Shown here: in pieces, positions 25,873 through 35,873 of the stretch
How positions within the stretch are numbered: position 1 is the stretch's first letter
Layout: every line of letters starts with the position of its first letter
NCBI RefSeq assembly: GCF_019636135.1
Contig: NZ_JAHBYD010000026.1
Location: 1-64,000, forward strand
DNA: 64,000 bases
Reading direction: 5' to 3'
From: Phenylobacterium sp.
GTDB taxonomy: Bacteria > Pseudomonadota > Alphaproteobacteria > Caulobacterales > Caulobacteraceae
Notes under the pieces: model-generated
What the model was told of the DNA's origin: nothing
The model's database searches: none
The model's input: the letters and a program-made list of their open reading frames with translations, nothing else
Translations under genes and position numbers: made by a program

Positions 25873-26760
25873 CTAGATCGCTTCGGCGCCGGAGATGATC
25901 TCGATCAGCTCCTTGGTGATCTGCGCCTGGCGGGCTCGGTTCATCTGCAGGGTGAGGCTGGCGATCATGTCGCCGGCGTTGCGGGTGGCGTTGTCCATCG
26001 CCGTCATCTGGGCGGCGAAGAACCCGGCCTGGTTCTCCAGCATGGCGGAGAAGATCTGGGTCGTGATGTTGCGCGGCAGGAGGTCGGCGAGGATCGTGGC
26101 TTCGTCCGGCTCGTACTCGTAGGACGCGCCCTTCAGATCGATCCCCGCCTGCGCGGGGACCGCGCCGCCATCGGCGACCTCGGCCGGGATCAGTTGGCGC
26201 GCGGTCGGGGTCTGGGTGACGACCGACTTGAACTGGCTGAAGAAGAGCGTGACGACGTCGACCTCACCGGCCTCGAACAGCGCCTGGACCTTGGCCGACA
26301 CCTCTTCGGCGACGGCGAGCGACGGGTTGCCGCCGACCTCGTAGCCCTCGACGAGGCGCGTGGCGTGCAGCCGGCGGAGCTGGTCGCGGGCCTTGCGGCC
26401 GGCGGTGATGATCTTCACGTCCTTGCCGGCGGCGAGCAGGCCGTCGATGTGCTGGCGCGCGGCCCGCACGATCGAGGTGTTGAAGCCGCCCGCGAGGCCG
26501 CGGTCCGACGTCGCGATCACCACCAGGTGGCGCTGGTCCGACCCCGTGCCGACCAGCAGCTTCGGGGCGCCGTCGCCGCTGACCCCGGCCGCCAGGTTGG
26601 CGATCACCGCCGCCATGCGCTGGGCGTAGGGGCGCGAGTCCTGCGCGGCGTTCTGCGCGCGGCGCAGCTTCGCCGCCGCCACCATCTGCATCGCCTTCGT
26701 GATCTTCTGGGTGGATTTCACCGCAGCGATCCGAACGCGCATCTCCTTGACGCTGGCCAT
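25873..26760 (-). CDS. atpG: ATP synthase F1 gamma subunit
   Basis: The 295-aa rotor shaft begins MASVKEMRVRIAAVKSTQKITKAM, shown by its first 20 positions and IxxVKxTxKIT motif, and ends with the long helix MNRARQAQITKELIEIISGA (partly shown), both hallmarks of gamma. It lies 6 bp after the inserted methyltransferase gene and 25 bp before atpD. Confidence 0.97.
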   Translation of the reverse strand: MASVKEMRVRIAAVKSTQKITKAMQMVAAAKLRRAQNAAQDSRPYAQRMAAVIANLAAGVSGDGAPKLLVGTGSDQRHLVVIATSDRGLAGGFNTSIVRAARQHIDGLLAAGKDVKIITAGRKARDQLRRLHATRLVEGYEVGGNPSLAVAEEVSAKVQALFEAGEVDVVTLFFSQFKSVVTQTPTARQLIPAEVADGGAVPAQAGIDLKGASYEYEPDEATILADLLPRNITTQIFSAMLENQAGFFAAQMTAMDNATRNAGDMIASLTLQMNRARQAQITKELIEIISGAEAI

Positions 26761-26766
26761 ACGCCG

Positions 26767-27399
26767 TCAAGCCTTCCTGAAGAGCCACCAGGTGCTGTCG
26801 TCCATCACGGTCGTCCTTCGCCAGAAGAACCCGTAGTCGACGAGCACGAGGTCGGGGAAATTGTCGAGGTAGAGCGACCCGAAGTCGTTCTTGAAGAGCA
26901 GGTCCGTCTCGCCGCGGTAGGAGATCGTCTCGGCCTTGGGCGAGAAGTACTCCGCGCAGAAGACGTACCTGGACGAGACGCGATGGATCTCGCGCATCGT
27001 CCGGTCGAGCAGGCTGGGGTCCACGTGGATCAGCACGCCCGAGGTGAAGGCCATCTCCACCGCCCCGTCGGCCAGCGGGATCTCGTGGCCGAAGCCTTCG
27101 ATCACGCGGTCGGCGGGCAGGATCCCGTCTTCCACCAGGCGCCGGCGCGCGGCCGGGTTCGGCTCGATGCCCCAGAGGTCCACGTCGGCGAGCGCCTGGA
27201 TGCCCTGGAGGTTGAGGCCCAGGTTCGGGCCCACCTCCAGCGCCGACGCCGGCATGTCGCCGACGATCGTGCGGAACACCTCGCCCCAGACGCGCGCGCG
27301 GCCGCGGACGGCGTCGGCGGTACGGGCGTTGCGCGCCGTATACCGATCACCGAACTCGCCCGACCAGGCGCCCAGTGCTTTGGGTTGATCCGCGACCAT
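26767..27399 (-). CDS. SAM-dependent methyltransferase inserted in the atp operon
   Basis: The 210-aa protein is a class I methyltransferase: the SAM motif is ALEVGPNLGLNL (residues 53-64), with an acidic residue in GIEPNPAA and FTSGVLIHVDPS as the post-motif strand. The closest family I recognise is the pseudaminic acid biosynthesis-associated methylases (EFGDRYTARN near the start, IHVDP, FCAEYFSPKAETISYRGE in parts). It sits between atpA (8-bp gap) and atpG (6-bp gap), on the same strand, so it must be co-transcribed with F1 genes. Its substrate is unknown; sugar or lipid methylation, or an F1-related target, are all open. Confidence 0.82.
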   Translation of the reverse strand: MVADQPKALGAWSGEFGDRYTARNARTADAVRGRARVWGEVFRTIVGDMPASALEVGPNLGLNLQGIQALADVDLWGIEPNPAARRRLVEDGILPADRVIEGFGHEIPLADGAVEMAFTSGVLIHVDPSLLDRTMREIHRVSSRYVFCAEYFSPKAETISYRGETDLLFKNDFGSLYLDNFPDLVLVDYGFFWRRTTVMDDSTWWLFRKA

Positions 27400-27406
27400 C
27401 AGGATG

Positions 27407-28939
<1,533 letters not shown>

Positions 28940-28944
28940 CGTTT

Positions 28945-29499
28945 CTACGCTCTCTTGAGGGCGAATTTCAGGGAGTCGAGCTTCGACTTCAGCGAAGCGT
29001 CGAAGAGGCGGGAGCCGACCTTCACCTTGATCCCGCCCAGGAGGGCCGGATCGACGCGGGTCGTGATCTCAGGGTCCTTGCCCAGCGATTGGCGGAGCGC
29101 GGCCTGCACGCCCTTCGCCTGGGCGGCGGTGAGCGGGATCGCGGTGGTGACCTCGGCCGAGACGGCGCCGCGGGCGGCGGCCGACAGCCTGGCGTAGGCG
29201 TCGATGACGCTGGGCAGGGCGGCGGCGCGGCCGTTCGAGGCCAGGAGGCCCAGGAACTTCAGCGTCGTCATGTTGAACTTCGCCTTGGCGCCCACGGCGA
29301 CGAGGGCCTTGCCCTTGTCCTCGGCGCTGAAGGTCGGCGAGCCGATGAGGGTCCGCAGGTCCTTCGAGTCCGCCATCGCGGCCTTCAGGGACTGCAGGTC
29401 CTTCTCGACGGCGGCGACGTTCTTCTCATCGCTCGCCAGATCGAAGAGGGCTTGGGCGTATCTGAGGCCCACGTTCGCTGCGCTGGAGTCGTCTGCCAC
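28945..29499 (-). CDS. atpH: ATP synthase F1 delta subunit
   Basis: The 184-aa peripheral-stalk subunit has the RYAQALFDLA start and the C-terminal IDPALLGGIKVKVGSRLFDAS-type motif (DPALLGGIKVKVGSRLFDAS) that binds the stalk. It is first in the minus-strand atp row; no other gene lies within 340 bp upstream, so the operon promoter should be in that gap. Confidence 0.96.
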   Translation of the reverse strand: MADDSSAANVGLRYAQALFDLASDEKNVAAVEKDLQSLKAAMADSKDLRTLIGSPTFSAEDKGKALVAVGAKAKFNMTTLKFLGLLASNGRAAALPSVIDAYARLSAAARGAVSAEVTTAIPLTAAQAKGVQAALRQSLGKDPEITTRVDPALLGGIKVKVGSRLFDASLKSKLDSLKFALKRA

Positions 29500-29760
29500 T
29501 ACTGTCCGCCCGGGTCGTATTTCGCGCGCCGCAAACGGACCGGTCCGCTGCGGCTAAAGGCTTGAAAGCGCTTGAAAAAAGCACGTCGGACCCAGGGTCG
29601 TGCATGACCCCCGGCCCAAAGCCGCGCGCTCACTAGCACGCGACGTTGTGCGCCGCAACCGAGAGGGACGGGGCGCCGTGAGGGAAGGCTGCTCAGCCGT
29701 AACCCGTGGGCGAGGACTGCAGTCCTCGCTTGGCAAAGATCGTCAATCGCGCGCCGACGC
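29500..29760. promoter_or_regulatory. Leader region of the atp operon with two dyads
   Basis: This gene-free stretch holds GTTGTGCGCCGCAAC at 29645-29659, which resembles the sites in front of phaZ and the lipocalin gene. It also has a perfect 20-bp palindrome at 29710-29729 (half-site GCGAGGACTG), and a shorter CGGACCGGTCCG dyad near 29535. I could not identify a convincing -35/-10 pair. The atpH start is at 29499. Confidence 0.5.
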
Positions 29761-29793
29761 AAAAAGAAAGGCCCGCGGGTCTCCCCGCGGGCC
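29761..29793 (-). terminator. Rho-independent terminator of the small secreted protein gene
   Basis: GGCCCGCGGG (29770-29779) and CCCGCGGGCC (29784-29793) form a perfect 10-bp stem with a 4-base loop. On the minus strand the stem is followed by TTTCTTTTT. It lies 47 bp past the stop of the gene at 29840-30178 and insulates the atp operon. Confidence 0.92.
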
Positions 29794-29839
29794 AGGCGTG
29801 ACAGAAGCTCGACTAGAGAGCTGCTGGGAGTCCGTTGGC

Positions 29840-30178
29840 TTACTGCTTGGCCAGCGTGGTCGAGCCGGCCTTGGCGACGGCCTTGGCGTTGCAGTCGGCG
29901 AGCTTGTCTTCGTCCAGCGACTTGCGGCCGTCGAACGAGGCCACCACGCCCACCTTGTCGGCGATCGCCTTGCAGGTGGAGACGGCGAAGGTCTGCGAGG
30001 TCGGGGCCATGGCCACGCAGGCGTCGGCGTCGCAGTTGAACATGGCGCCGCCGGCGATGAACTTGGTCTTCGCCGCGACGGGCGAGGCCAGCTTGGCGGT
30101 GATGGCGTCGGCGGCGAGCGCCTGACCGGCGGTGAGGGAGGCGAGGGCGGCGCAGGCCGCGAGGATTTGGAGCTTCAT
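29840..30178 (-). CDS. Small secreted cysteine-containing protein
   Basis: From the ATG at 30178 the product is 112 aa with a clear signal peptide (MKLQILAACAALASLTAGQA, cleavage ALA-AD). The mature part has four cysteines (FNCDADAC, VSTCKAI, LADCNAK), suggesting two disulfides. I recognise it only as a conserved-type periplasmic hypothetical protein. An upstream frame to 30295 has no ribosome site, while the inner start has GGAGGG about 8 bases ahead. It has its own strong terminator. Confidence 0.78.
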   Translation of the reverse strand: MKLQILAACAALASLTAGQALAADAITAKLASPVAAKTKFIAGGAMFNCDADACVAMAPTSQTFAVSTCKAIADKVGVVASFDGRKSLDEDKLADCNAKAVAKAGSTTLAKQ

Positions 30179-30533
30179 TGAGCCCTCCAGCGTTCGGGGA
30201 GTTTTCAGCATCAAGGATTTGACTACCGGCCCGGCCCGCCGCGTTTGGCCCGCCGCCGGGTATCCCCTCCCGTTGGCGCACGTCGAACTGAGCAATGTAA
30301 AGATAACGGTGTTAAGATCGCCTGCGCAACTGCAAAATGTTCTATAGCGCTATGCGAGAATGCAGAGCCGATCTGCGAAGGCGCCGCCGCGACCGGCCTC
30401 GTCGACGCCCGCCCTCGAAACGCCGCGGTTGGCGGGCATCCGTTCATATCTCGTCAATCATGTTGGGCGTTCCGTCGGCTTTGGCTAAGGGCAGGGCCGT
30501 CTTCGGTCGTGAGCGGTTAGGAAGAACATCCGA
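30179..30533. promoter_or_regulatory. Divergent intergenic region upstream of the PBP gene
   Basis: These 355 bases hold no gene. The stretch at about 30290-30365 is clearly richer in A and T than its surroundings (GTAAAGATAACGGTGTTAAG, TTCTATAGCG), as expected of promoters for the divergent secreted-protein and PBP genes. No confident consensus boxes could be assigned. An AGGAAG site precedes the PBP start. Confidence 0.45.
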
Positions 30534-32555
30534 ATGGCCAATGCGCAGCCGCCGGGCCGCGGGCGCCAGCAGCAGCCGCAGCGCCCCAGGCGCTCGTTCC
30601 TGCAGGGGCTGATCTACTGGACGCTGGTGCTGGGCGTCTGGGGCCTGATCTTCCTGGTCGCCTTCTTCGCGGTGTTCGCGGTCGACCTGCCCGACACGTC
30701 GAAGCTCTACGACGTGAAGCGCCAGCCCTCGGTCAGCTACCTCGACCGCTCGGGCGGCCTCATCGCCGTGCGCGGCAGCCAGTACGCGCCGCCCGTCGAT
30801 CTCGACAAGCTGCCGCCCTACGTGCCCAAGGCGTTCATCGCCATCGAGGACCGCTGGTACTACTGGCACTTCGGGTTCAACCCGTGGGGCATCGCCCGCA
30901 GCCAGATCTACAACATGCAGCACAAGGACGAGGGCGGGCCGCTCCGGGGCGGGTCGACCATCACCCAGCAGCTTGCGCGGAACCTGTTCCTCACGGCCAA
31001 CCAGAACTACCGCCGCAAGGCGCAGGAGCTGATCCTGGCGGTCTGGCTGGAGGCCAAGTTCTCGAAGAAGCAGATCCTCGAACTCTACCTGAACCGGGTC
31101 TACTTCGGCGCCGGCGCCTACGGCATCGAGGCCGCCTCGCAGCGCTATTTCGGCAAGCCCGCCGCGCAACTGACGCTGGGCGAGAGCGCCCTGCTGGCCG
31201 GGATCATGAAGGGGCCGTCGCGCTATTCGCCCGTGGCCTCGACCGACCGGGCCGCGCGCCGCGCCACCATCGTGCTGAACGAGATGGTGCAGGCCAGGTT
31301 CATCACCTCGGCCGAGCGCGATGCGGCGATCCGCGCCAAGGTGCGCGTCAATCCGGTGCTGGCGAACCAGCGGGCGCAATACTTCACCGACTGGGCAGAC
31401 GACCAGGTCCGCGCCCTGGTGGGCGAGCCCACCGAGGACCTCGTGGTCGAGACCACGCTGGACCTGCCGTTGCAGGCCAGCGCCGAACAGGCGGTTTCGG
31501 CGGGCGTCGCGGCGGCCAGGGGCCAGGGGGTCGAGCAGGGCGCGCTGGTCTCCATCGACGGCGAAGGCCACATCCGCGCCTATGTGGGCGGCACGAACTA
31601 CCTGCAGACCCAGTTCGACCGCGCCACCATGGCCCGGCGGCAGGCCGGATCGGCGTTCAAGCCGTTCGTCTACCTGACCGCCATGGAAGCGGGCCGCACG
31701 CCCGAGACGCCGGTGGTGGACGAGCCGATCCGGATCGGGACGTGGGAGCCGCGGAACTACACCGGCGAGTACCTCGGCCCGATCACCATCCGCACGGCGC
31801 TGGCGCAGTCGGTGAACACCGTGGCGGCGCGGCTCGCCAACGAGGTCGGCACGTCGAACGTGGCGGCGACGGCGCGCCGGCTCGGCATCTCGTCGCCGAT
31901 CCAGCTCGATCCCTCGATGGCGCTGGGCGCGGTCGAGGTCTCGCCCCTGGAGATGGCCCAGGCCTACGCGCCCTTCTCCAACGGCGGCTTCCTGGCGCGG
32001 GCCTTCGGCGTCGAGCGCATCCGCACGGCCGCCGGCCGCGTGCTCTACGAACACGGGATGGACCAGCCGCCGCGGGCGCAGGTGATCGGCCAGCCGGCGC
32101 TGGGCGAGATGGTCTCGATGATGCGCGGCGTGGTCAACGGCGGCACGGGCGGCCGCGCCAAGGTCCCGGGCTACGACATCGCCGGCAAGACGGGGACGAC
32201 CAGCGACTACCGGGACGCCTGGTTCGTCGGCTACACGGGCGGCTTCGTCACCGCCGTCTGGGTGGGCAAGGACGACAACAAGCCGATGAAGCGGGTCACG
32301 GGCGGCGCGGCGCCCGCCGGCATCTGGCGCGACTACATGACCGCCGCCCTGCCGCGCCTGAAGGTGGCGGCGATCCCGGGCGGCGACTATGCTCCGCCCC
32401 CGCCCGAAGAGGACGGCCCGATCGACCAGCTCATCGACGGCGTCACCGGCTTCTTCCGCGGCGACCGCAACGAGCCGCCGCCGTCGGAGTTCGACGACCG
32501 CCCCCCGCCGAGACCCCGCGACCGCGACCGACGCCCGCAGGACCCGCCGTTCTGA
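30534..32555 (+). CDS. Class A penicillin-binding protein (PBP1A type)
   Basis: The 673-aa bifunctional peptidoglycan synthase has a cytoplasmic Pro/Gln-rich tail, one membrane helix (about residues 24-50), a GT51 glycosyltransferase domain with catalytic Glu105 (AIEDRWYYWH) and RGGSTITQQLARN, and a transpeptidase domain with SAFK (SxxK), SVN and KTGTT. The C-terminus is a proline/arginine/aspartate-rich tail of about 35 residues. It polymerises and cross-links peptidoglycan. It lies alone, divergent from a small secreted protein gene. Confidence 0.96.
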   Translation: MANAQPPGRGRQQQPQRPRRSFLQGLIYWTLVLGVWGLIFLVAFFAVFAVDLPDTSKLYDVKRQPSVSYLDRSGGLIAVRGSQYAPPVDLDKLPPYVPKAFIAIEDRWYYWHFGFNPWGIARSQIYNMQHKDEGGPLRGGSTITQQLARNLFLTANQNYRRKAQELILAVWLEAKFSKKQILELYLNRVYFGAGAYGIEAASQRYFGKPAAQLTLGESALLAGIMKGPSRYSPVASTDRAARRATIVLNEMVQARFITSAERDAAIRAKVRVNPVLANQRAQYFTDWADDQVRALVGEPTEDLVVETTLDLPLQASAEQAVSAGVAAARGQGVEQGALVSIDGEGHIRAYVGGTNYLQTQFDRATMARRQAGSAFKPFVYLTAMEAGRTPETPVVDEPIRIGTWEPRNYTGEYLGPITIRTALAQSVNTVAARLANEVGTSNVAATARRLGISSPIQLDPSMALGAVEVSPLEMAQAYAPFSNGGFLARAFGVERIRTAAGRVLYEHGMDQPPRAQVIGQPALGEMVSMMRGVVNGGTGGRAKVPGYDIAGKTGTTSDYRDAWFVGYTGGFVTAVWVGKDDNKPMKRVTGGAAPAGIWRDYMTAALPRLKVAAIPGGDYAPPPPEEDGPIDQLIDGVTGFFRGDRNEPPPSEFDDRPPPRPRDRDRRPQDPPF

Positions 32556-32560
32556 CTTCC

Positions 32561-32691
32561 CTGCCCCGCCGGGGCAGGGCGATCGCATACGCATGTGGGC
32601 GGCCGAAAGGCCGTCGGTCGAACCGCGGAGATCGCGGAGGATTCCGTTGCATCCGCGACCTCTCTGCGTGTCTCCGCGATCTCTGCGGTTC
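32561..32691. repeat. Hairpin plus CCGCGGAGA palindrome after the PBP gene
   Basis: CCCTGCCCC / GGGGCAGGG forms a hairpin 5 bp after the PBP stop and may end its transcript. At 32620-32638 and 32673-32691 lie 19-base arms (GAACCGCGGAGATCG.. and its complement, one mismatch), which belong to the same design as the palindrome at 20281-20356. Confidence 0.8.
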
Positions 32692-32736
32692 ATGAATCGG
32701 GCGGACGGGCCGCCCCCAGTCCGAGAGGAAGAGAGG

Positions 32737-33480
32737 CTATCTTCCGAAGGCGTGAAGACGGGCGCCTTCCGCCCGCAGCCAGGCGCGGTGGGGGCGTTCG
32801 TCGCCGACCAGGTTGCGCACATGGGCCCAGAAGCGCGGGCCGTGGTTCAGTTCCAGGAGGTGCGCGCACTCGTGGGCGGCGACGTAGTCGGCCACCTCGA
32901 AGGGCGCCAGCGCTAGGCGCCACGAGTAGCGGACGGCGCCCGGCGTCCCGCGCGGTCCGGGCCGGCACGAGCCCCAGCGCGACCTGGCGTCGGCGACGGT
33001 GACCTTCGGCGTCGGCGCGCCGAGGGCGGCGGCATAGTGGGCCGTTCGCGCGCCCAGCACCTCGGCGGCCTTCTTCCGGATCACCAGGATCACGGCGCGG
33101 GTGAAGCCCTCGCCCTCGCCCATGGCGGCGATGCGGGGCGTCGAGCCGTCGGCCGGCTCGATCCAGCGGGCGCGGCCCGCGCCGGCCTCGAGGCGCACGG
33201 GGCGGCCGAACACCTCGATCAGCATGCCGGGCCGGAGCGCCTCGGCCCGGGGCAGTTCGGCCAGCCGCTCGGCGATCCAGGCGGCGCGCGAGCGCGCGAA
33301 GGCGGCGGCCTCGGGCAGGCGGCGCAGCGACGGCGCGGTGGCGACGATCTCGCGCCGGGTGCGGTCGAGCCGCAGAGACACGCGCCGGGCCCGGCGGTTC
33401 ACCTTCAGCCGCACGGACGCCCCGGCCACGTCCAGCCGGTCACCGTCGGAATAGGAGGCGCTGCGACTCAGCAGGTTCAT
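32737..33480 (-). CDS. YgjP-type zinc metallopeptidase (M48-like, DUF45)
   Basis: The 247-aa protein has the YgjP/SprT-like signature SRWGSC, then the zinc motif HECAHLLELNHGPRFW near residue 205, with the third ligand expected in the distal His. The N-terminal half is a basic beta-rich region (VSLRLDRTRREIVATAP). Members are predicted cytoplasmic metal-dependent hydrolases with no known substrate. It is a single minus-strand gene between two repeats. Confidence 0.9.
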   Translation of the reverse strand: MNLLSRSASYSDGDRLDVAGASVRLKVNRRARRVSLRLDRTRREIVATAPSLRRLPEAAAFARSRAAWIAERLAELPRAEALRPGMLIEVFGRPVRLEAGAGRARWIEPADGSTPRIAAMGEGEGFTRAVILVIRKKAAEVLGARTAHYAAALGAPTPKVTVADARSRWGSCRPGPRGTPGAVRYSWRLALAPFEVADYVAAHECAHLLELNHGPRFWAHVRNLVGDERPHRAWLRAEGARLHAFGR

Positions 33481-33539
33481 CTGCCGGGGAATCTAAGCAA
33501 AGTTGCGACGCCAGCCCAGCAGACAGGACGTGAGCAGGT

Positions 33540-33731
33540 CTCCCTTCCTCCTCCCCCGGGACGCGCCGCTGCGCGGCCCGCCCGAGGGCAGGCTAGGAAG
33601 GGCCGGGGATGGTGGTGTGCGCAGGACTTCACCGGCCGGGCGCGAGAGGCGCCGACGCCACATGCGCCTGACGAACAAACGCCGCGGCCACACCACCACC
33701 CAACCCTCCTCCATCGAGGAGGAGGGCTTTC
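33540..33731. repeat. Repeat region with CCCTCCTCC hairpin
   Basis: The gap between the peptidase and phaZ genes holds scattered arms (CCTTCCTCC...GGAAGG, GGTGGTGTG...CACACCACC) forming one large imperfect palindrome. It ends in CCCTCCTCC / GGAGGAGGG around ATCGA, about 22 bp from the phaZ stop. On the minus strand the last hairpin could end the phaZ transcript. Confidence 0.7.
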
Positions 33732-33752
33732 GTCAGTGCGACCGCTTCCGCC

Positions 33753-35084
33753 TCAGGCGCCGGCAGAGCGCGGGCGCATCTGCACGACGCCGTCCTGCTC
33801 GGTCGCCTTGGCGGCGACCGCGACGGGCTTGCGCTGCTGGCTCTTTTCCATCCGGCGCACGAAGTCGCGGACGCGCGGGTAGATCTCCTCGCGGAACCGC
33901 TTGCCGTTGAAGACGCCGTAGTGGCCCACATGCGGCTGGATGTAGTCTTCCTTCAGCTCGACCGGCAGGCCGAGGCAGAGGCGGTGGGCGGCCTGGGTCT
34001 GGCCGATGCCCGAGATGTCGTCGTTCTCGCCCTCGACGGTGAGCAGGCCGATGTCGGTGATCCGCTCGGGCCGCACCTTGCGGCCGCGGTGCTCCAGCTC
34101 GCCCTTCGGCAGCAGGTAGCGCTGGAAGACCACGTCGATGGTCTGGAGGTAGAACTCCTCGGTGAGGTCGAGCACCGAGAGGTACTCGTCGTAGAACTCC
34201 AGGTGCTTTTCGGCGCTGTCGCCGTCGCCGGCCATCAACTGCGCCAGGTAGCGGCGGTGCGCCTCCTGGTGCTTGTCCAGGTTCATCGACATGAAGCTGG
34301 CGAGCTGGACGAACCCCGGATAGACGCGCCGCCCGGCGCCCAGGTGGGGCGGCGGCACGTTGTAGATCATGTTGGTCTCAAACCAGGCGAACGGCCGGTC
34401 CTCGGCCAGCCTGTTCGTGACCGTGGGCGACAGCCGCGCGTCGATCGGCGAGCCCATGAAGGTCATCGAGGCCGGGCGGCACTCCTCGCCGTCCTCGGCC
34501 ATCAGCGCGGCGGCGGCCAGGACCGGCGGGCCGGGCTGGCAGACGGCGACCACGTGCGGGCGCGGGCCGAGCTGGCGCAGCATCTCGCGGATGTGGTCGA
34601 TGTAGTCGTGGAAGTCGAAGCGGCCTTCGACGATCGGCACGTCGCGCGCGTTGGTCCACTCGGTGATGAACACCTCGTGGTCCTGCAGGAAGGCCTCGAC
34701 CGTGCCGCGCAGCAGGGTGGCGTAGTGGCCCGACAGGGGCGCGGCGATCAGGAGGGCCGGCTCCAGCTCGGTCTTCCCCGCGCGGCGCAGGTCGCTCATG
34801 TCGCGCGAGAAGTGGGTCAGCTTGCACCAGGGCGTCGACCACACCTCCTGGGCGCGCACGCGCACGTCGCGGCCGTTGATCCGGACCGTATCGAGCATCC
34901 ACTCGGGCTTGCCGTAGCGCCGGGTCAGGTTCGCGAAGAGGTCCGAGGTGGCGTAGATGCGCTTGGCGACTTCGCTGTCGGCCGCCGGATTGAGCGGCGA
35001 GCTCCAGAAGTCTCGCGCCGCGAGCGCCGCCCAGCGCAGGGGGGACGCCGCGTAGTAGCCGGCCTCGTAGAGGGTGTAGAGCAT
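33753..35084 (-). CDS. phaZ: Intracellular polyhydroxyalkanoate depolymerase
   Basis: The 443-aa protein begins MLYTLYEAGYYAASPLRW, the usual i-PhaZ start, and has the Cys-type lipase box VCQPGPPVLA with Cys182 at the position of the catalytic Cys of Ralstonia PhaZa1. It also has the long FMGSPIDAR and PHVGHYGVFNG (His) regions. It releases hydroxybutyrate from storage granules. The start at 35084 is chosen over an upstream in-frame codon because a putative operator lies between them. No phaC, phaP or phaR gene is in the window. Confidence 0.95.
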   Translation of the reverse strand: MLYTLYEAGYYAASPLRWAALAARDFWSSPLNPAADSEVAKRIYATSDLFANLTRRYGKPEWMLDTVRINGRDVRVRAQEVWSTPWCKLTHFSRDMSDLRRAGKTELEPALLIAAPLSGHYATLLRGTVEAFLQDHEVFITEWTNARDVPIVEGRFDFHDYIDHIREMLRQLGPRPHVVAVCQPGPPVLAAAALMAEDGEECRPASMTFMGSPIDARLSPTVTNRLAEDRPFAWFETNMIYNVPPPHLGAGRRVYPGFVQLASFMSMNLDKHQEAHRRYLAQLMAGDGDSAEKHLEFYDEYLSVLDLTEEFYLQTIDVVFQRYLLPKGELEHRGRKVRPERITDIGLLTVEGENDDISGIGQTQAAHRLCLGLPVELKEDYIQPHVGHYGVFNGKRFREEIYPRVRDFVRRMEKSQQRKPVAVAAKATEQDGVVQMRPRSAGA

Positions 35085-35095
35085 CAGGATCGCCT

Positions 35096-35110
35096 TTGTG
35101 CGCCGCAACA
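35096..35110 (-). promoter_or_regulatory. Possible PhaR-type operator of phaZ
   Basis: TTGTGCGCCGCAACA (read TGTTGCGGCGCACAA on the gene strand) lies 12-26 bases before the phaZ ATG. Near-identical TTGC-rich sites occur at 29645-29659 and 39102-39116. TGC/GCA-type dyads of this kind are known for PhaR repressors of PHA genes; the assignment here is inference. Confidence 0.5.
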
Positions 35111-35222
35111 TACCATGTGGAGAGTTAACGCCACGCGCAAGGCCGAGGATGCGGCTTTCGAGGAGATTCCGCCAGTGCGCCCAACGGCGCAGCCGTGCGG
35201 CGGCGCCGCATGGCCGGCTTTC

Positions 35223-35834
35223 TCAGCAGCTCTCGGCGCCGTTTCGGTCCTGCATCGCGGCCTTGATCTTCGCCGCGGTCTGCTCGGGCGTGAGCTCGTA
35301 GGGCAGCACGCAGGCGAAGCGGCCCCGGGGGTTCATCAGGTAGCTGTAGGCGGCGTGGTTGACCTGGTAGTCGTCGCCGTCGCCGACCTTCTGGTAGTAG
35401 ACGCGGTAGGCCCTGGCCGTGGCGTCGACCTGGGCCTGGGAGCCGGTCAGGCCCACCAGGCGCTTCGGGAAGGCGGGGTTGGCCACATAGGCCTTCATCT
35501 GGGCCACCGTGTCGCGCGCCGGGTCGACCGTGATGAACACCGTCTGCACCTTGGCCGCGTCGGCGCCCAGCAGCGGCTCGACCTGGCCCATCTCGAACAG
35601 GGTGGTGGGGCAGATGTCCGGGCAGTGGGTGAAGCCGAAGAAGACGACACTCCACTTGCCCTTCAGCACGTCCTGGTCGACCGTGCGCCCGGATGTGTCG
35701 ACCAATTGGAACGGACCCCCCACGGCCACGGTTTGAGGCGCGGGGCCCAGCACGCCCCGGCGGACGGCGAGACCCGTGAGTATGGCCAGCGCGATCGCCA
35801 ACACCGCGACGAGCGCCAGGATGCGCCTGGACAT
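35223..35834 (-). CDS. SCO/SenC/PrrC-family copper-binding thioredoxin-fold protein
   Basis: The 203-aa protein has an N-terminal membrane anchor (about residues 5-25) and a SCO domain with the copper ligands CPDIC (Cys71 and Cys75) and a later His in YQVNHAAY, plus FFGFTHCPD and TVDPARDT. SCO proteins deliver copper to cytochrome oxidase or act in thiol signalling. It is divergent, 39 bp from the RegB gene, which matches the prrC-prrB-prrA arrangement of Rhodobacter and suggests a link to redox sensing. Confidence 0.93.
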   Translation of the reverse strand: MSRRILALVAVLAIALAILTGLAVRRGVLGPAPQTVAVGGPFQLVDTSGRTVDQDVLKGKWSVVFFGFTHCPDICPTTLFEMGQVEPLLGADAAKVQTVFITVDPARDTVAQMKAYVANPAFPKRLVGLTGSQAQVDATARAYRVYYQKVGDGDDYQVNHAAYSYLMNPRGRFACVLPYELTPEQTAAKIKAAMQDRNGAESC

Positions 35835-35873
35835 GGGGACTCCCTTGCGTAGCGGGCGCGGACAGGCCGGCGC

